A DNA stretch of 46,474 nt from Arthrobacter sp. SDTb3-6 (GCF_013376095.1 NZ_JAAMFN010000034.1:1-46474); one strand, 5' to 3'. Positions 27,699-36,255 are shown, numbered from the stretch's first letter. The notes: generated by a model not told the origin, from the sequence alone. Made by a program: numbers and translations.

Positions 27699-29309
27699 CT
27701 ACGGCCCTTGAGCTGGTGGATCGGAGGCGGTGGAGGCTGCACTCCCCGGGGGCCTGCCACGACGGACCGTTCCCGGCAGCACCGGCTTGGCCGAGCTGTA
27801 GCTGTGGCCGGTGGGCGTCCGCGTGACGGTAACGGGCCGCCCGTCGGCCCCGGTGGCGGCCTCGCTGCTCCATCCGGGCACTTCCTTGGCCAGGTTGCAG
27901 CGTTGGCACAGTCCCTGGCCGTTGGAAACGGTGGTGGAGCCTCCCGCCATGAACGACTTGATGTGGTCGTAGTCCCTGATGGGCGCGCCACACCACGGGT
28001 TGGCGCAGAACTGGTCCTGGTCGAACAGGAACCGCTTCATGACCTCGGGGAACAGCCTGCTCCGGGAATCCATGGACATGAGGCTGCCGGATTCCGGATG
28101 CGTGTAAAGCCGTCGCAACCATACCTGTGCCTGGCCCGCCGTGTTGGTGACCATTGCCCTCGCGGCGGCCGCGGGAACGGGGCTGAAGCCGGTGAGGATC
28201 GCGGGGTCGTCCGCGCCGTCGAACAAGGCCCTGTCCGTCATGATCAGGTCGAGGTGGATTTCGGCCTCCCCTGCCGTGAGGCATCCGCTGTCCCCTGCTG
28301 CCCGTGGTTTCTTCTCCGGTGCGCCCTCTGCGCCCTGACAGGGAAGGTGCTGCCGCAGCCGGTGTGTGAGCACGTCCGCCATGAGCTGCCCCTGGGTGCG
28401 CTTGTCCCCGGCATTGCGGGCCGAGTCCGCCACGGCTTTCAGTGCCTTCAGGACTGCCACCCCCTGCTTGAGCGGCAGGAAGGCCTTCAACGCGGCCATG
28501 CCGTCCGCCTCCGGCTTCAGGCTGACATGGCGTTCCGACTCCGCCTTGTGCAGGCGCTTGGTGAAAGCGTTGCAGTCAAACTCGTACGCCATCTGCTTGA
28601 CGGCGGCATCCAGTTCCCTGTCCCCCATGGATTCGAGCGTCGCCGCGTCACCGGCAATGGCCTCGTCCACGGCGTGCCGCTGGTCCGGGGTGAGAAATTC
28701 GGTGCCCGCTTCAATGATGGCAGCCCTGCGCTCTGTTAGAACGCCGTTCGAACATGCTTCGAGCGTCCGGGGCATTTCCCGCACAATCCGGGTGGCCGAG
28801 GCGACATGCCTGCCGGCTGTCCATTGGGACTCCCTGCGGGCCAGTGCCACGGCCAACACGGTCCCCCTGCCCAAGGCACTCCCCCTGATCCCCAGCTGCG
28901 CCTGCCGGGTCGCTTCGATGACCCCGAACAAGACCTCGGCCTTCGCCTGGGCCCCGGCTGCCGCGTTCTTGACGTTTTCCAGCTCCCGGATGGCATCTAT
29001 CAAGGCTGCACCTGCGGCGCCGACGGCGTCCCGCACCTGCCCGTCCACGGCAATCGGGTCCCCGGGGCGGGCCTGGGCTGCCAGCTGCACCGCATCCGCG
29101 AACTGATGGTCCGTCAGCTCCAGCAGCGGTGCGCCGAGCCCCTCCGCCACGGCCGCGGTGAAGTGGCGGGCATGTTCCACCAGGGCGGCCGCCGAACCGG
29201 GCAGGGACCACGCGTCCGCCTCTTGTGCTGCACCGGCGGCACCGACCGGGGAAACACCGGCTCCCCCGCCGTCCCAGCCCGCTTCTTCCAGCCACCCAGG
29301 CACCTCCAC
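27699..29309 (-). CDS. DUF222 domain HNH endonuclease-like protein (13E12-type)
   Basis: 536 aa. The first 400 residues are the helical DUF222 region (LENVKNAAAGAQAKAEVLFG, ALARRESQWTAGRHVA, MPRTLEACSNGVLTERRA). The C-terminal HNH nuclease is CANPWCGAPIRDYDHIKSFMAGGSTTVSNGQGLCQRCNLAK: Cys pairs plus the D-H catalytic core. These proteins are abundant in actinobacterial genomes, occur in multiple copies, and have no settled function; some are part of 13E12 repeats. Start is GTG 29309 because AAGGAGG lies eight bases upstream; an earlier GTG at 29348 lacks a site. Confidence 0.85.
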   Translation of the reverse strand: MEVPGWLEEAGWDGGGAGVSPVGAAGAAQEADAWSLPGSAAALVEHARHFTAAVAEGLGAPLLELTDHQFADAVQLAAQARPGDPIAVDGQVRDAVGAAGAALIDAIRELENVKNAAAGAQAKAEVLFGVIEATRQAQLGIRGSALGRGTVLAVALARRESQWTAGRHVASATRIVREMPRTLEACSNGVLTERRAAIIEAGTEFLTPDQRHAVDEAIAGDAATLESMGDRELDAAVKQMAYEFDCNAFTKRLHKAESERHVSLKPEADGMAALKAFLPLKQGVAVLKALKAVADSARNAGDKRTQGQLMADVLTHRLRQHLPCQGAEGAPEKKPRAAGDSGCLTAGEAEIHLDLIMTDRALFDGADDPAILTGFSPVPAAAARAMVTNTAGQAQVWLRRLYTHPESGSLMSMDSRSRLFPEVMKRFLFDQDQFCANPWCGAPIRDYDHIKSFMAGGSTTVSNGQGLCQRCNLAKEVPGWSSEAATGADGRPVTVTRTPTGHSYSSAKPVLPGTVRRGRPPGSAASTASDPPAQGP

Positions 29310-29484
29310 GCCGCACACCTCCTTGGTTCCCTGCGGTTCACGAACCACCCGCCATCCAACATTGCCGCACGCGGTGCGGCCCGGAAGCCCCCGTCCCCCG
29401 TTCTGTGCACAACTGCCATGCCGGCACCGGCTGGGGAGGCGGCGCCCCTGCTGAATGCCCGGGGCCCATTAGGCCCGTGAATGC

Positions 29485-29532
29485 ACGACGGCGGCCCGTG
29501 ACTCCCCCACGGGAGGCACGGACCGCCGTCGT
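29485..29532 (-). terminator. Long GC-rich hairpin downstream of metE
   Basis: ACGACGGCGGCCCGTG (29485-29500) pairs with CACGGACCGCCGTCGT (29517-29532), 15 of 16 pairs; a CTCCC/GGGAG pairing sits in the loop. It lies 17 nt after the metE stop. No U-run follows on the minus strand. Its outer arm shares GCACGACGGCGG with the nrdE-nrdF hairpin. Confidence 0.6.
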
Positions 29533-29549
29533 ATGACAGGCCCGGGTGC

Positions 29550-31865
29550 CTACACCAGCTGGGCGCGGACCTCCCGGGTGGCGGCGACCAGGTTGCGCAG
29601 GGACTCCTCGGTCTCGGCGTAGCCGCGGGTCTTCAGGCCGCAGTCCGGGTTGACCCAGAGCTGGCGGGCGGGCACGTGGCTGACCGCCTTGCCGAGCAGT
29701 TCGGCGACCTCCGCCTGGCCGGGGACGCGGGGGCTGTGGATGTCGTACACGCCCGGGCCCACGCCGCGGCCAAAGCCGTGGCTTTCCAGGTCGTTGACAA
29801 CTTCCATGCGCGAGCGGGCGGCCTCGATGGAGGTGACGTCGGCATCCAGCCCATCGATGGCGTCGATGACCACGCCGAATTCCGAGTAGCACAGGTGAGT
29901 GTGGACCTGGGTGCTGTCGGCGGCGCCCGCGGTGGCCAGGCGGAAGGCGTTCACGGACCAGTCCAGGTAGTCGGGCTGGTCGGCGCGGCGCAGCGGCAGC
30001 AGCTCGCGCAGGGCGGGCTCGTCAACCTGGATGACCTTGATGCCGGCCGCCTCGAGGTCCGCGATCTCGTCCCGCAGTGCGAGGGCCACCTGGTTGGCGG
30101 TCTCGCCCAGCGGCTGGTCGTCGCGGACAAAGCTCCAGGCCAGGATCGTGACGGGGCCGGTGAGCATGCCCTTCATGGGCTTGGCCGTCAGCGACTGCGC
30201 ATAGGCGGCCCATTCCACCGTAATTGCCTTCTCGCGGGTGACGTCGCCCCACAGGATGGACGGGCGCGTGCAGCGGCTGCCGTACGACTGCACCCAGCCG
30301 TGCACCGTGACGTCGAAGCCCTCCAGGTTTTCGGCAAAGTACTGGACCATGTCGTTGCGTTCGGGTTCGCCGTGCACCAGCACGTCAAAGCCGAGCTCCT
30401 CCTGCAGGCCCACGACGCGCTTGATCTCGTCCTTCATCAGCTGCGTGTAGGTTTCGCCGGTGATGGTGCCCTTGTGGGCGCGGGCGCGGGCGCCGCGGAT
30501 TTCGCCTGTCTGGGGGAAGGATCCGATGGTGGTGGTGGGCAGCGGCGGAAGTTGCAGCGATTGCAGCTGCGCCGCCTCGCGCACGGCGTAGTCGGAGCGG
30601 TTGAAGTCCGCCGTCGTCAGGGCGGCGAGCCGGGCGCGCACGGCGGGACGCTTAACGCCGGTGGCTGCGGCGCGGGAGGCGATCACGGCGGAGGCTTCGG
30701 CAATGGCGGTGGCGGCCGACGCCGGGTCCCCCACATAGGCGGCGAGCGTCACCACTTCGCCGGCCTTCTGGTCAGCGAATGCCAGCCAGCTGCGCAGTTC
30801 GGCCGAAAGCTCGGTCTCCTCCTCGACGTCATGCGGGACGTGCTGCGTGGAGGTCGAGGTGGAGACGGCCACCACAAGGCCGGCGGCCTTGAGCGCATCC
30901 AGCCTGGCTGCGGATTCAGCCAGGTCGTTGCGCCAGATGTTGTGGCCGTCCACCACGCCGGCAACCACGGTCTTGCCGGCCAGCAGGGCCAGGTCCGCAG
31001 CGGGTGGCAGGGCGCCCTTGAAGACGTCGAGGTGGATGGCCTCGACGGCGGTGGCGGCGAGCGTCGGCAGCAGTTCGCCCAGTGCGCCGTAGGGGGTGGA
31101 GACCAGGATGGCCGGGCGTTCGGGCGCCGAGGCCAGGACCTCGTAGGCCCGAACCACGGCGGCCTGGAGTTCCGCGACGGGCACGTCCTGGTCGGCAACG
31201 AGGGCCGGCTCGTCCAGCTGGATCCAGGTGGCGCCCGCTGCCGCCAGCCGCGTGAGCAGTTCGGCATACACGGGCAGCAGGTCTGCCAGGCGGGACAGCG
31301 GTGAGAAGCCGGCCGGCGCGTCGTCGGAGGCCTTGCTCAGCAGCAGGTACGTCACCGGGCCCACCAGGTAGGGCCGGGTCTCAATGCCGTTGGCCCGGGC
31401 CAGCTCAAACTGCTCCACAATGCGGTTGGATGTCACGGAGAAGGTGGTTTCCGGGCCGATTTCCGGCACCAGGTAGTGGTAGTTGGTGTCGAACCATTTG
31501 GTCATTTCCAGTGGCTGCTGTTCCTTGGTGCCGCGGGCCAGGGTGAAGTAGGCGTTGAGGTCCAGTTCGCCGGCGGCGTTGCGCAGCTCGCCGAAGCGGG
31601 CCGGGACGGCGCCGACGTGTGTGGTGGCGTCGAGCACCTGGTCGTAGAAGGAGAACGTGCCGGGGACGGCGGCGGCTTCGGTGAGGCCCAGGTCCAGGAG
31701 GCGGCGGGCGGCGCCGAGCTGGATGTCGCGGGCGGCGGCGTCCAGGGCGGCTTCATCGATCTGGCCGGTCCAGTACGCTTCGACGGCCTTTTTCAGTTCG
31801 CGGCGGCGGCCGATGCGCGGGTAGCCAAGCAGGGAGGCGGCGGGGAAGGCGGGGGTGTTGCTCAT
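29550..31865 (-). CDS. metE: Cobalamin-independent methionine synthase
   Basis: 771 aa, full-length two-barrel enzyme (5-methyltetrahydropteroyltriglutamate--homocysteine methyltransferase). The N-terminal barrel begins LLGYPRIGRRRELKKAVEAYW; the C-terminal barrel begins LPTTTIGSFPQTGEIR. Zinc ligands appear in the segments QVHTHLCYSEF and WVNPDCGLKTRGY. It makes methionine from homocysteine without vitamin B12. ATG start with AAGGA seven bases upstream. Encoded 58 nt downstream of metF, which supplies the methyl donor. Confidence 0.96.
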   Translation of the reverse strand: MSNTPAFPAASLLGYPRIGRRRELKKAVEAYWTGQIDEAALDAAARDIQLGAARRLLDLGLTEAAAVPGTFSFYDQVLDATTHVGAVPARFGELRNAAGELDLNAYFTLARGTKEQQPLEMTKWFDTNYHYLVPEIGPETTFSVTSNRIVEQFELARANGIETRPYLVGPVTYLLLSKASDDAPAGFSPLSRLADLLPVYAELLTRLAAAGATWIQLDEPALVADQDVPVAELQAAVVRAYEVLASAPERPAILVSTPYGALGELLPTLAATAVEAIHLDVFKGALPPAADLALLAGKTVVAGVVDGHNIWRNDLAESAARLDALKAAGLVVAVSTSTSTQHVPHDVEEETELSAELRSWLAFADQKAGEVVTLAAYVGDPASAATAIAEASAVIASRAAATGVKRPAVRARLAALTTADFNRSDYAVREAAQLQSLQLPPLPTTTIGSFPQTGEIRGARARAHKGTITGETYTQLMKDEIKRVVGLQEELGFDVLVHGEPERNDMVQYFAENLEGFDVTVHGWVQSYGSRCTRPSILWGDVTREKAITVEWAAYAQSLTAKPMKGMLTGPVTILAWSFVRDDQPLGETANQVALALRDEIADLEAAGIKVIQVDEPALRELLPLRRADQPDYLDWSVNAFRLATAGAADSTQVHTHLCYSEFGVVIDAIDGLDADVTSIEAARSRMEVVNDLESHGFGRGVGPGVYDIHSPRVPGQAEVAELLGKAVSHVPARQLWVNPDCGLKTRGYAETEESLRNLVAATREVRAQLV

Positions 31866-31923
31866 GGGAGGTTCCTTAGGGTAAATGGGTTGTCAATGCC
31901 AAGGCGGGGGTGCACAAAGGGTT

Positions 31924-32877
31924 TTATGCCCGCACAAGTTCAGGCTGTGCCGGCCGCCGCAGCGGCGCAGGGCGCGGCAGCTGGAGCTTGTCCAGCACGT
32001 CCAGCGCGGCGGCGTGTTCGTTGAAGGTGTACAGGTGGATGCCGGGCGCCCCGGCATCGAGTGCGGCCCGGGCCAGGTCCACCGTGGCCGCCACCCCGAT
32101 CCGCCGCGCCGCGGTGGCGTCGGCGGCGCGCCCCAGCGCGTCCAGCAGCCCCGGGGCGGGCTCGACGCCGGTCAGCTCGGCCAGGCGCTTGAGGCGCCGC
32201 AGGCTGGTGAGCGGCATGACGCCGGGAATCAGGGGGATGGTGACGCCGGCCCGGCGGGCGCGGACCACCAGGTCGCGGTACTGCTCGGCGTGGAAGAACA
32301 CCTGGGTGATGGCAAAGTCGGCACCGGAGCGCTGCTTGGCCAGCAGCACTTCCAGGTCGTGTTCCACGGACGGGGACTCCGGATGCTTGGCCGGGTAGGC
32401 CGCGACACCGATGGCCACGCGGCCGGCGCACAGCAGGGCGGACCGGCCCTGCTCAACGCGGCGGATCAGTTCGACCAGGTCCTGGGCGTAGCGTGGGGAT
32501 CCGGCCTGCGGAATCCCGGCGGGGTCGCGGGGCAGGTCCCCGCGCAGGGCGAGGATGCCGCGCACGCCGTGGTCCAGCAGTTCGGAGATGATCCCGGCCA
32601 GCTCGGCGGCCGTGTTGCCGACGCACGTCAGGTGGGCCAGCGGCCGCAGGGTGCTTTCGGTCAGGAGCCGGTTGAGCAGTTCGACCGCGGTGTCCCGGTT
32701 GCTGCCGTTGGCCCCGTACGTGACGGAGACGTAGTCCGGCCTGGTTCCTTCAAGTTCGCGGATGGTGTCCCACAGGGACGCCGAGGCCGTTGGGTTGCGG
32801 GGTGGAAAGAGCTCGTAGGAGAGCGCGATGGGTGCACTTGCGCCAGGGGGCGCCAGTGCTGGAGGGGGTGGGGACAT
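31924..32877 (-). CDS. metF: Methylenetetrahydrofolate reductase
   Basis: 317 aa, TIM-barrel flavoprotein. Typical segments: SYELFPPRNP with the catalytic Glu, YVSVTYGANGSNRD, HLTCVGNTAAEL, ILALRGDLPRDPAG, IGVAAYPAKHPESP, DFAITQVFFHAEQY and IPGVMPL. It reduces 5,10-methylene-THF to 5-methyl-THF. ATG start at 32877 with AAGGAA six bases upstream. First gene of metF-metE; preceded by a long leader rich in hairpins. Confidence 0.93.
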   Translation of the reverse strand: MSPPPPALAPPGASAPIALSYELFPPRNPTASASLWDTIRELEGTRPDYVSVTYGANGSNRDTAVELLNRLLTESTLRPLAHLTCVGNTAAELAGIISELLDHGVRGILALRGDLPRDPAGIPQAGSPRYAQDLVELIRRVEQGRSALLCAGRVAIGVAAYPAKHPESPSVEHDLEVLLAKQRSGADFAITQVFFHAEQYRDLVVRARRAGVTIPLIPGVMPLTSLRRLKRLAELTGVEPAPGLLDALGRAADATAARRIGVAATVDLARAALDAGAPGIHLYTFNEHAAALDVLDKLQLPRPAPLRRPAQPELVRA

Positions 32878-33094
32878 TTGCTGTTCCTTGGCGAGGGGTC
32901 GGCCCAACCCTGTGGTGCCTAGAACACCGGGGCAGGACGGTTTGTCGTTGAAGTGGCGGCGGAGACACGGCGCTGCACCCACGAGGGGTGCAATGCGCGG
33001 CGGTGTTCCGTCAAGCAAATGTCAGGCCCACATGGGGGCACCCACACCCTTGCTCATGCGAAGGGTCGCTGACACACGTTGAGAAAAGTACGCA
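32878..33094 (-). promoter_or_regulatory. Structured 5' leader of metF-metE (candidate cis-regulatory RNA)
   Basis: From the predicted transcription start to the metF ATG is about 215 nt. Read on the minus strand the RNA can form: ACCCTT/AAGGGT enclosed by GTCAG/CTGAC; a stem of TGCACCC/GGGTGCA extended by flanking GCGC and ACAC/GTGT pairs; GGTG/CACC; and GGGT/ACCC just before the Shine-Dalgarno. No S-box (SAM-I/IV) core or cobalamin B12 box was recognised. Regulation by methionine or SAM is inferred only from the genes. Confidence 0.4.
33022..33057 (-). CDS. Possible 11-codon upstream ORF in the metF leader
   Basis: ATG to TGA encoding MSKGVGAPMWA, with two Met and one Trp. No Shine-Dalgarno precedes it and it starts about 37 nt after the predicted transcription start, so translation is uncertain. 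It overlaps the leader's first hairpin, which would let ribosome movement influence folding. Confidence 0.2.
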   Translation of the reverse strand: MSKGVGAPMWA

Positions 33095-33100
33095 CTGCCA

Positions 33101-33129
33101 ACACTATGCAGCCAAACGGCCGGCGACAA
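33101..33129 (-). promoter_or_regulatory. Predicted metF promoter
   Basis: Minus-strand -35 TTGTCG (complement of 33124-33129) and -10 TAGTGT (complement of 33101-33106) are 17 bp apart, in line with a SigA-type promoter. Confidence 0.5.
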
Positions 33130-33293
33130 GGCGGATGCCGAATTTTTCCTGCTTTTTACCGATTGTGACCAATAATTTGGACCGTGGACCGGCCATGGCA
33201 GGCGGTGTAACCGAATTAAGTACGGATTTCAATGCCTGCGCACACTGTCGAAAGAACTTTCGCCAGGCCCTGTCCACCCCGCCGGGCCGGCGC

Positions 33294-33299
33294 TACTGT
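33294..33299 (+). promoter_or_regulatory. -10 element placing the next mRNA start at or near the ATG
   Basis: TACTGT ends six bases before the ATG at 33306, so the transcript would be leaderless, a frequent arrangement in actinobacteria. No Shine-Dalgarno is present before that ATG. Confidence 0.5.
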
Positions 33300-33305
33300 G
33301 GGGTC

Positions 33306-33503
33306 ATGAAACAGTTACCAGAGTCATACCTGGCGTACCTTGAGGGCAAGGACGAGGATTTCACGGCAACCGTGCTGCCCATCCTGCGGCAGTCGGCGGC
33401 GGACCAGCTCCACGGGGTGAAGGTGGTCCAGCTGCCGCACGGCGTCCAGGCGCACCTGGATGACGCCATCCCGTTTGGGCAGGTCCGCGAGGATTCGGAC
33501 TAG
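33306..33503 (+). CDS. Small conserved-looking protein, unknown function
   Basis: 65 aa: begins MKQLPESYLAYLEGKDEDF and ends DAIPFGQVREDSD, acidic, with no membrane segment or Cys. Codon third positions are GC-rich as in its neighbours, and the stop lies only 5 nt from the convergent ROK gene's stop, which supports it as real. The fragment SYLAYLEGKDEDFTATVLPIL suggests a short helical fold. I do not recognise a family. Translation is probably leaderless, given a -10 hexamer six bases before the ATG. Confidence 0.65.
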   Translation: MKQLPESYLAYLEGKDEDFTATVLPILRQSAADQLHGVKVVQLPHGVQAHLDDAIPFGQVREDSD

Positions 33504-33508
33504 GAGCC

Positions 33509-34774
33509 TCAGCCCTTGGCGTCCAGGAGCAGCCGGGCCGCGTTGGGGCTGAAGGTCTTTTCCATGACGAGGCAGGCCGCGCCCACGGCCTCCTCGCCGG
33601 GGCACAGCTGCGTGCCGGCGATGTCGAGGGCGTGGACGTCGCTGGTCACGCTGAGCTGCTGCACGATTTCCGGCACCTGCGCCAGGTAGGTGGCGGCCAG
33701 CGGCGGCCAGAACGGCCCGCCAAAGACCACCCTTTCCACGTCCAGCAGGCTGGCCAGCACCGAGACGACGCCGGCCATGCGGCGGGCGGAGCGGGCCAGG
33801 ACGCCGGCGGCACCGGCGTTGCCGTCCTGGGCGGCTGCCGCGACGGCAGCCAGGTCCGCCTGCAGTCCGGCCGGGTTCTGCGGGTCGACTGCGGGCAGCA
33901 CGCCCAGCGCCCGGGCTTCGGCCACAAGCGTTTCAGGCATGCAGGTGGCCTTGACGCAGCCGCGGCGCCCGCAGTCGCATTCCGCGCCGTCCGGGTCGGT
34001 GATGATGTGGCCAATCTCGCCCACGTTGCCCGAGGAGCCGCGGACCACCTCGTCGCCCAGGATGAGCCCGGCGCCGATGCCCGTGCCGATGTAGATGTAG
34101 ACGAGGCTTGCCGCGGTCCCCGTGGCCCCGGTCCACAGTTCGGCCACCACGGCGGCCGTAACATCCTTGTCCATGACGACGGGCAGCCCCGTGGCCTCCT
34201 GCAGGATGCTGCGCACCGGCACCCTCAGCCAGCCGGGCATGTGCGGCGGATCCACCACGGTGCCGCTGGCCGCGTCGATGGGGCCCGGCGTGGCCACCCC
34301 CACCCCGGCGATGCGCAGCTGGTCGACGCCGGAGCGCTCAATGATCGCCCGGATCTGCCCACCCATGGCGGCGACAGCGGCTTCGGGTGCGCTGTCAAGG
34401 TCGGTGGGCTGCTCCAGGGATTCGACCACCGTGCCGGCAGCATCCACCAGGGCGAAGCTGGTGACGGCCGGGTCGATGTGGACGCCGACGGCGAACATCC
34501 CCTTCGGGTTCAGCCGCAGGATGGTGCGGGGCTTGCCGGGGCCCGAGGCTTCCTTGCCGGCCTCCATGATCAGCCCGGCATCGAGCAGCCGGCGGCAAAT
34601 GTTGGAGACGGTTTGGGCGGCGAGCCCGGCCGATCCTGCCAGCTCCACCCGGCTCAGCCCCTCCGCCGAGCGCCGGATGGAGTCCAGGATGACGGCCTGG
34701 TTGAAATCGCCCATTTTGGGCAGGTTGGTGCCGCGGCGCCGCTGCGGCGCCGTGGCCTCGGGAACACCCAACAT
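33509..34774 (-). CDS. ROK family transcriptional regulator
   Basis: 421 aa. An N-terminal winged HTH (MGDFNQAVILDSIRRSAEGLSRVELAGSAGLAAQTVSNICRRLLDAG) precedes the ROK ATPase-like fold: VGVHIDPAVTSFALVDAAGTV, GVGVATPGPID, GNVGEIGHIITDP and the zinc-binding ECDCGRRGCVKATC. ROK repressors of this form typically sense sugars or sugar phosphates. AAGGAG lies three bases before the ATG at 34774 and six before the next codon, TTG, so the true start could be either. No transporter or sugar enzyme adjoins it, so the effector is unknown. Confidence 0.88.
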   Translation of the reverse strand: MLGVPEATAPQRRRGTNLPKMGDFNQAVILDSIRRSAEGLSRVELAGSAGLAAQTVSNICRRLLDAGLIMEAGKEASGPGKPRTILRLNPKGMFAVGVHIDPAVTSFALVDAAGTVVESLEQPTDLDSAPEAAVAAMGGQIRAIIERSGVDQLRIAGVGVATPGPIDAASGTVVDPPHMPGWLRVPVRSILQEATGLPVVMDKDVTAAVVAELWTGATGTAASLVYIYIGTGIGAGLILGDEVVRGSSGNVGEIGHIITDPDGAECDCGRRGCVKATCMPETLVAEARALGVLPAVDPQNPAGLQADLAAVAAAAQDGNAGAAGVLARSARRMAGVVSVLASLLDVERVVFGGPFWPPLAATYLAQVPEIVQQLSVTSDVHALDIAGTQLCPGEEAVGAACLVMEKTFSPNAARLLLDAKG

Positions 34775-34882
34775 TGACTCCTTGAGAATGACGGAACGGG
34801 TTGGCGGCGAGGCCCCAACTCCCTCCGCTGAAACACTACCTCCTCGCATGAAGGCTGTGCTGCACGCCACGGCCCGGGGTCC

Positions 34883-36073
34883 TCAGCCCCGGGATCCCCA
34901 GCCGGCCACGGAGCGCGCCACCGTGAACTTGCTGTTGCGCCCCATCACCTCCGTGGCACCCACGCGGCCCTGCAGCTGGGGGCGGTAGTCAAGGTGCCGG
35001 TTGTACACGGTCCACAGCTCGCCGCCGGGCGCCAGGACCCGGCCCGCCGCGTCAAAGAGCTTCAGTGCGATCCCGGCATGGACGGTGGCACCGACGTGGA
35101 ACGGCGGGTTGAGCACCACCAGCTCCGCCGAACCGGCCGGGAAGCGTGCCAGGGCATCGTCGCGGACCACCGTGACCTGCGCCCCCAGCCCGTTGGCCGC
35201 TGCCGTGGCCGCTGCAGAGGCCACGGCAGCGGCCGACTGGTCCGTTGCCCAGACCTGCAACCCGGGGCGCGCCGTCGCCAAGGCCGCGGCGATGGTGCCG
35301 TTGCCGCAGCCAAGGTCGACGGCGGTGGCGGCGGGGCGCATCCGGGGCAGGAAGTCGAGCAGGAAGCGGGTGCCCAGGTCGAGTTTGGTGCCGCCGAACG
35401 TTGCCCCGTGGGCGCACAGCCACAGGCCCAGGTGAGCGTTGAACTCCTTGCGCGGAAAGTCCGGTGCCGGCACCCCCTCCCGCGGCCCGTCCACCATGAG
35501 CAGGCGGGACTTGTGCCAGGCCCGGCCGGGCACTACGTGGTGGAAGTGGCTGCCCAGGACCTCGTTCATGGCAAGGGTCATGTGCTTGACGCGTCCGCCC
35601 GCCACCACCTGCACGCCCGGTGCGGCGTGGGTGCGGATCAGTGCCGCCGTCTCGGCCAGCTCGTCCAGGCTCCGCGGCAGCTGCCACAGGACCACCGTGG
35701 CTCCGGAAAACAGGCCGGGCACCAGCGGCATGGACACGTGGCGGCCTCCGAGCCCCAGCCGTTCGGCGTTGTTGGCCGCTGCCAGCTCACCGGACAGCGC
35801 ATCCTGGTGGACACGGATGCCGGCCAGGCCGTGCCGGGCCGCCGCGCCCAGGGCCAGCGCACCGTAACGGTCGCCCACAACGGCCAGGGAACCGCCGTCG
35901 TGTGTGCCGGCGAGTGCCGCCAGGCGGTCCGCGGCCCCGGCCAGGATCAACTCATCCGTGGCGTCGTGCGCGTAAAGGTTGGGGGCCTCAATGTCCGGAA
36001 AGCGCCGCAATGCGGGGAAATCAAAGCTCGCGGTGGCCGGTCCGCCCGGGCCGGGATCCTGCATGCTGCTCAT
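34883..36073 (-). CDS. Class I SAM-dependent methyltransferase (RlmG/RsmC-like)
   Basis: 396 aa with two halves. The N-terminal half (about 20-200) is a degenerate methyltransferase-like domain; the C-terminal half holds the SAM site VDLGCGNGTIAAALA, the acidic VWATDQSAAAV and the catalytic VVLNPPFHVGA. N-P-P-F and the two-domain layout match rRNA guanine-N2 methyltransferases RlmG and RsmC. Which rRNA position is modified cannot be told. ATG start; monocistronic on this strand. Confidence 0.85.
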   Translation of the reverse strand: MSSMQDPGPGGPATASFDFPALRRFPDIEAPNLYAHDATDELILAGAADRLAALAGTHDGGSLAVVGDRYGALALGAAARHGLAGIRVHQDALSGELAAANNAERLGLGGRHVSMPLVPGLFSGATVVLWQLPRSLDELAETAALIRTHAAPGVQVVAGGRVKHMTLAMNEVLGSHFHHVVPGRAWHKSRLLMVDGPREGVPAPDFPRKEFNAHLGLWLCAHGATFGGTKLDLGTRFLLDFLPRMRPAATAVDLGCGNGTIAAALATARPGLQVWATDQSAAAVASAAATAAANGLGAQVTVVRDDALARFPAGSAELVVLNPPFHVGATVHAGIALKLFDAAGRVLAPGGELWTVYNRHLDYRPQLQGRVGATEVMGRNSKFTVARSVAGWGSRG

Positions 36074-36159
36074 GGTGCCCCTTCACAATGGCCCCGGCGC
36101 CGGGGCCCGCACCAAGTTTAGCCGCGCCGCCCGCCCGGCCCCGTGTGACAAAGTCGACA

Positions 36160-36188
36160 TGTGCAATACATCACATCCGTCCTAGAAT
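36160..36188 (+). promoter_or_regulatory. CRP/GlxR-like operator and -10 upstream of glpF
   Basis: TGTGCAATACATCACA (36160-36175) fits the actinobacterial GlxR/CRP consensus TGTGA-NNTANN-TCACA at 9 of 10 arm bases, with the central TA. A -10-like TAGAAT follows at 36183-36188. The site overlaps the -35 region, which favours repression or proximal activation. Confidence 0.6.
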
Positions 36189-36255
36189 CAAATCAGTCAC
36201 TCAAGCACTCAAGTCAACAGCGATGTCGCCGTCAAAGACGACTTAAGGGGTTACC

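Larger units (their letters stand above)
32878..33305. other. 428-nt intergenic region holding the metF leader
   Basis: Between metF (minus) and the 65-aa protein gene (plus) no further gene of normal size is supported. About half is the presumed transcribed leader of metF. It contains several hairpins, including TGCACCC (32974-32980) with GGGTGCA (32986-32992). Confidence 0.6.

Noticed and set aside
27699-29309. DUF222/HNH gene as part of a mobile element or restriction system
   Set aside because: No terminal repeats, transposase, intein or methylase adjoins it; family copies are common as solitary genes.
29676-31304. 542-codon open frame opposite metE, and similar frames opposite thrS (1676-3361) and obgE (44374-46290)
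   Set aside because: All mirror well-supported genes and have no ribosome binding site or domain.
32878-33094. SAM-I/SAM-IV or cobalamin riboswitch upstream of metF
   Set aside because: The conserved core sequences of those families were not seen, so the leader is left unassigned.
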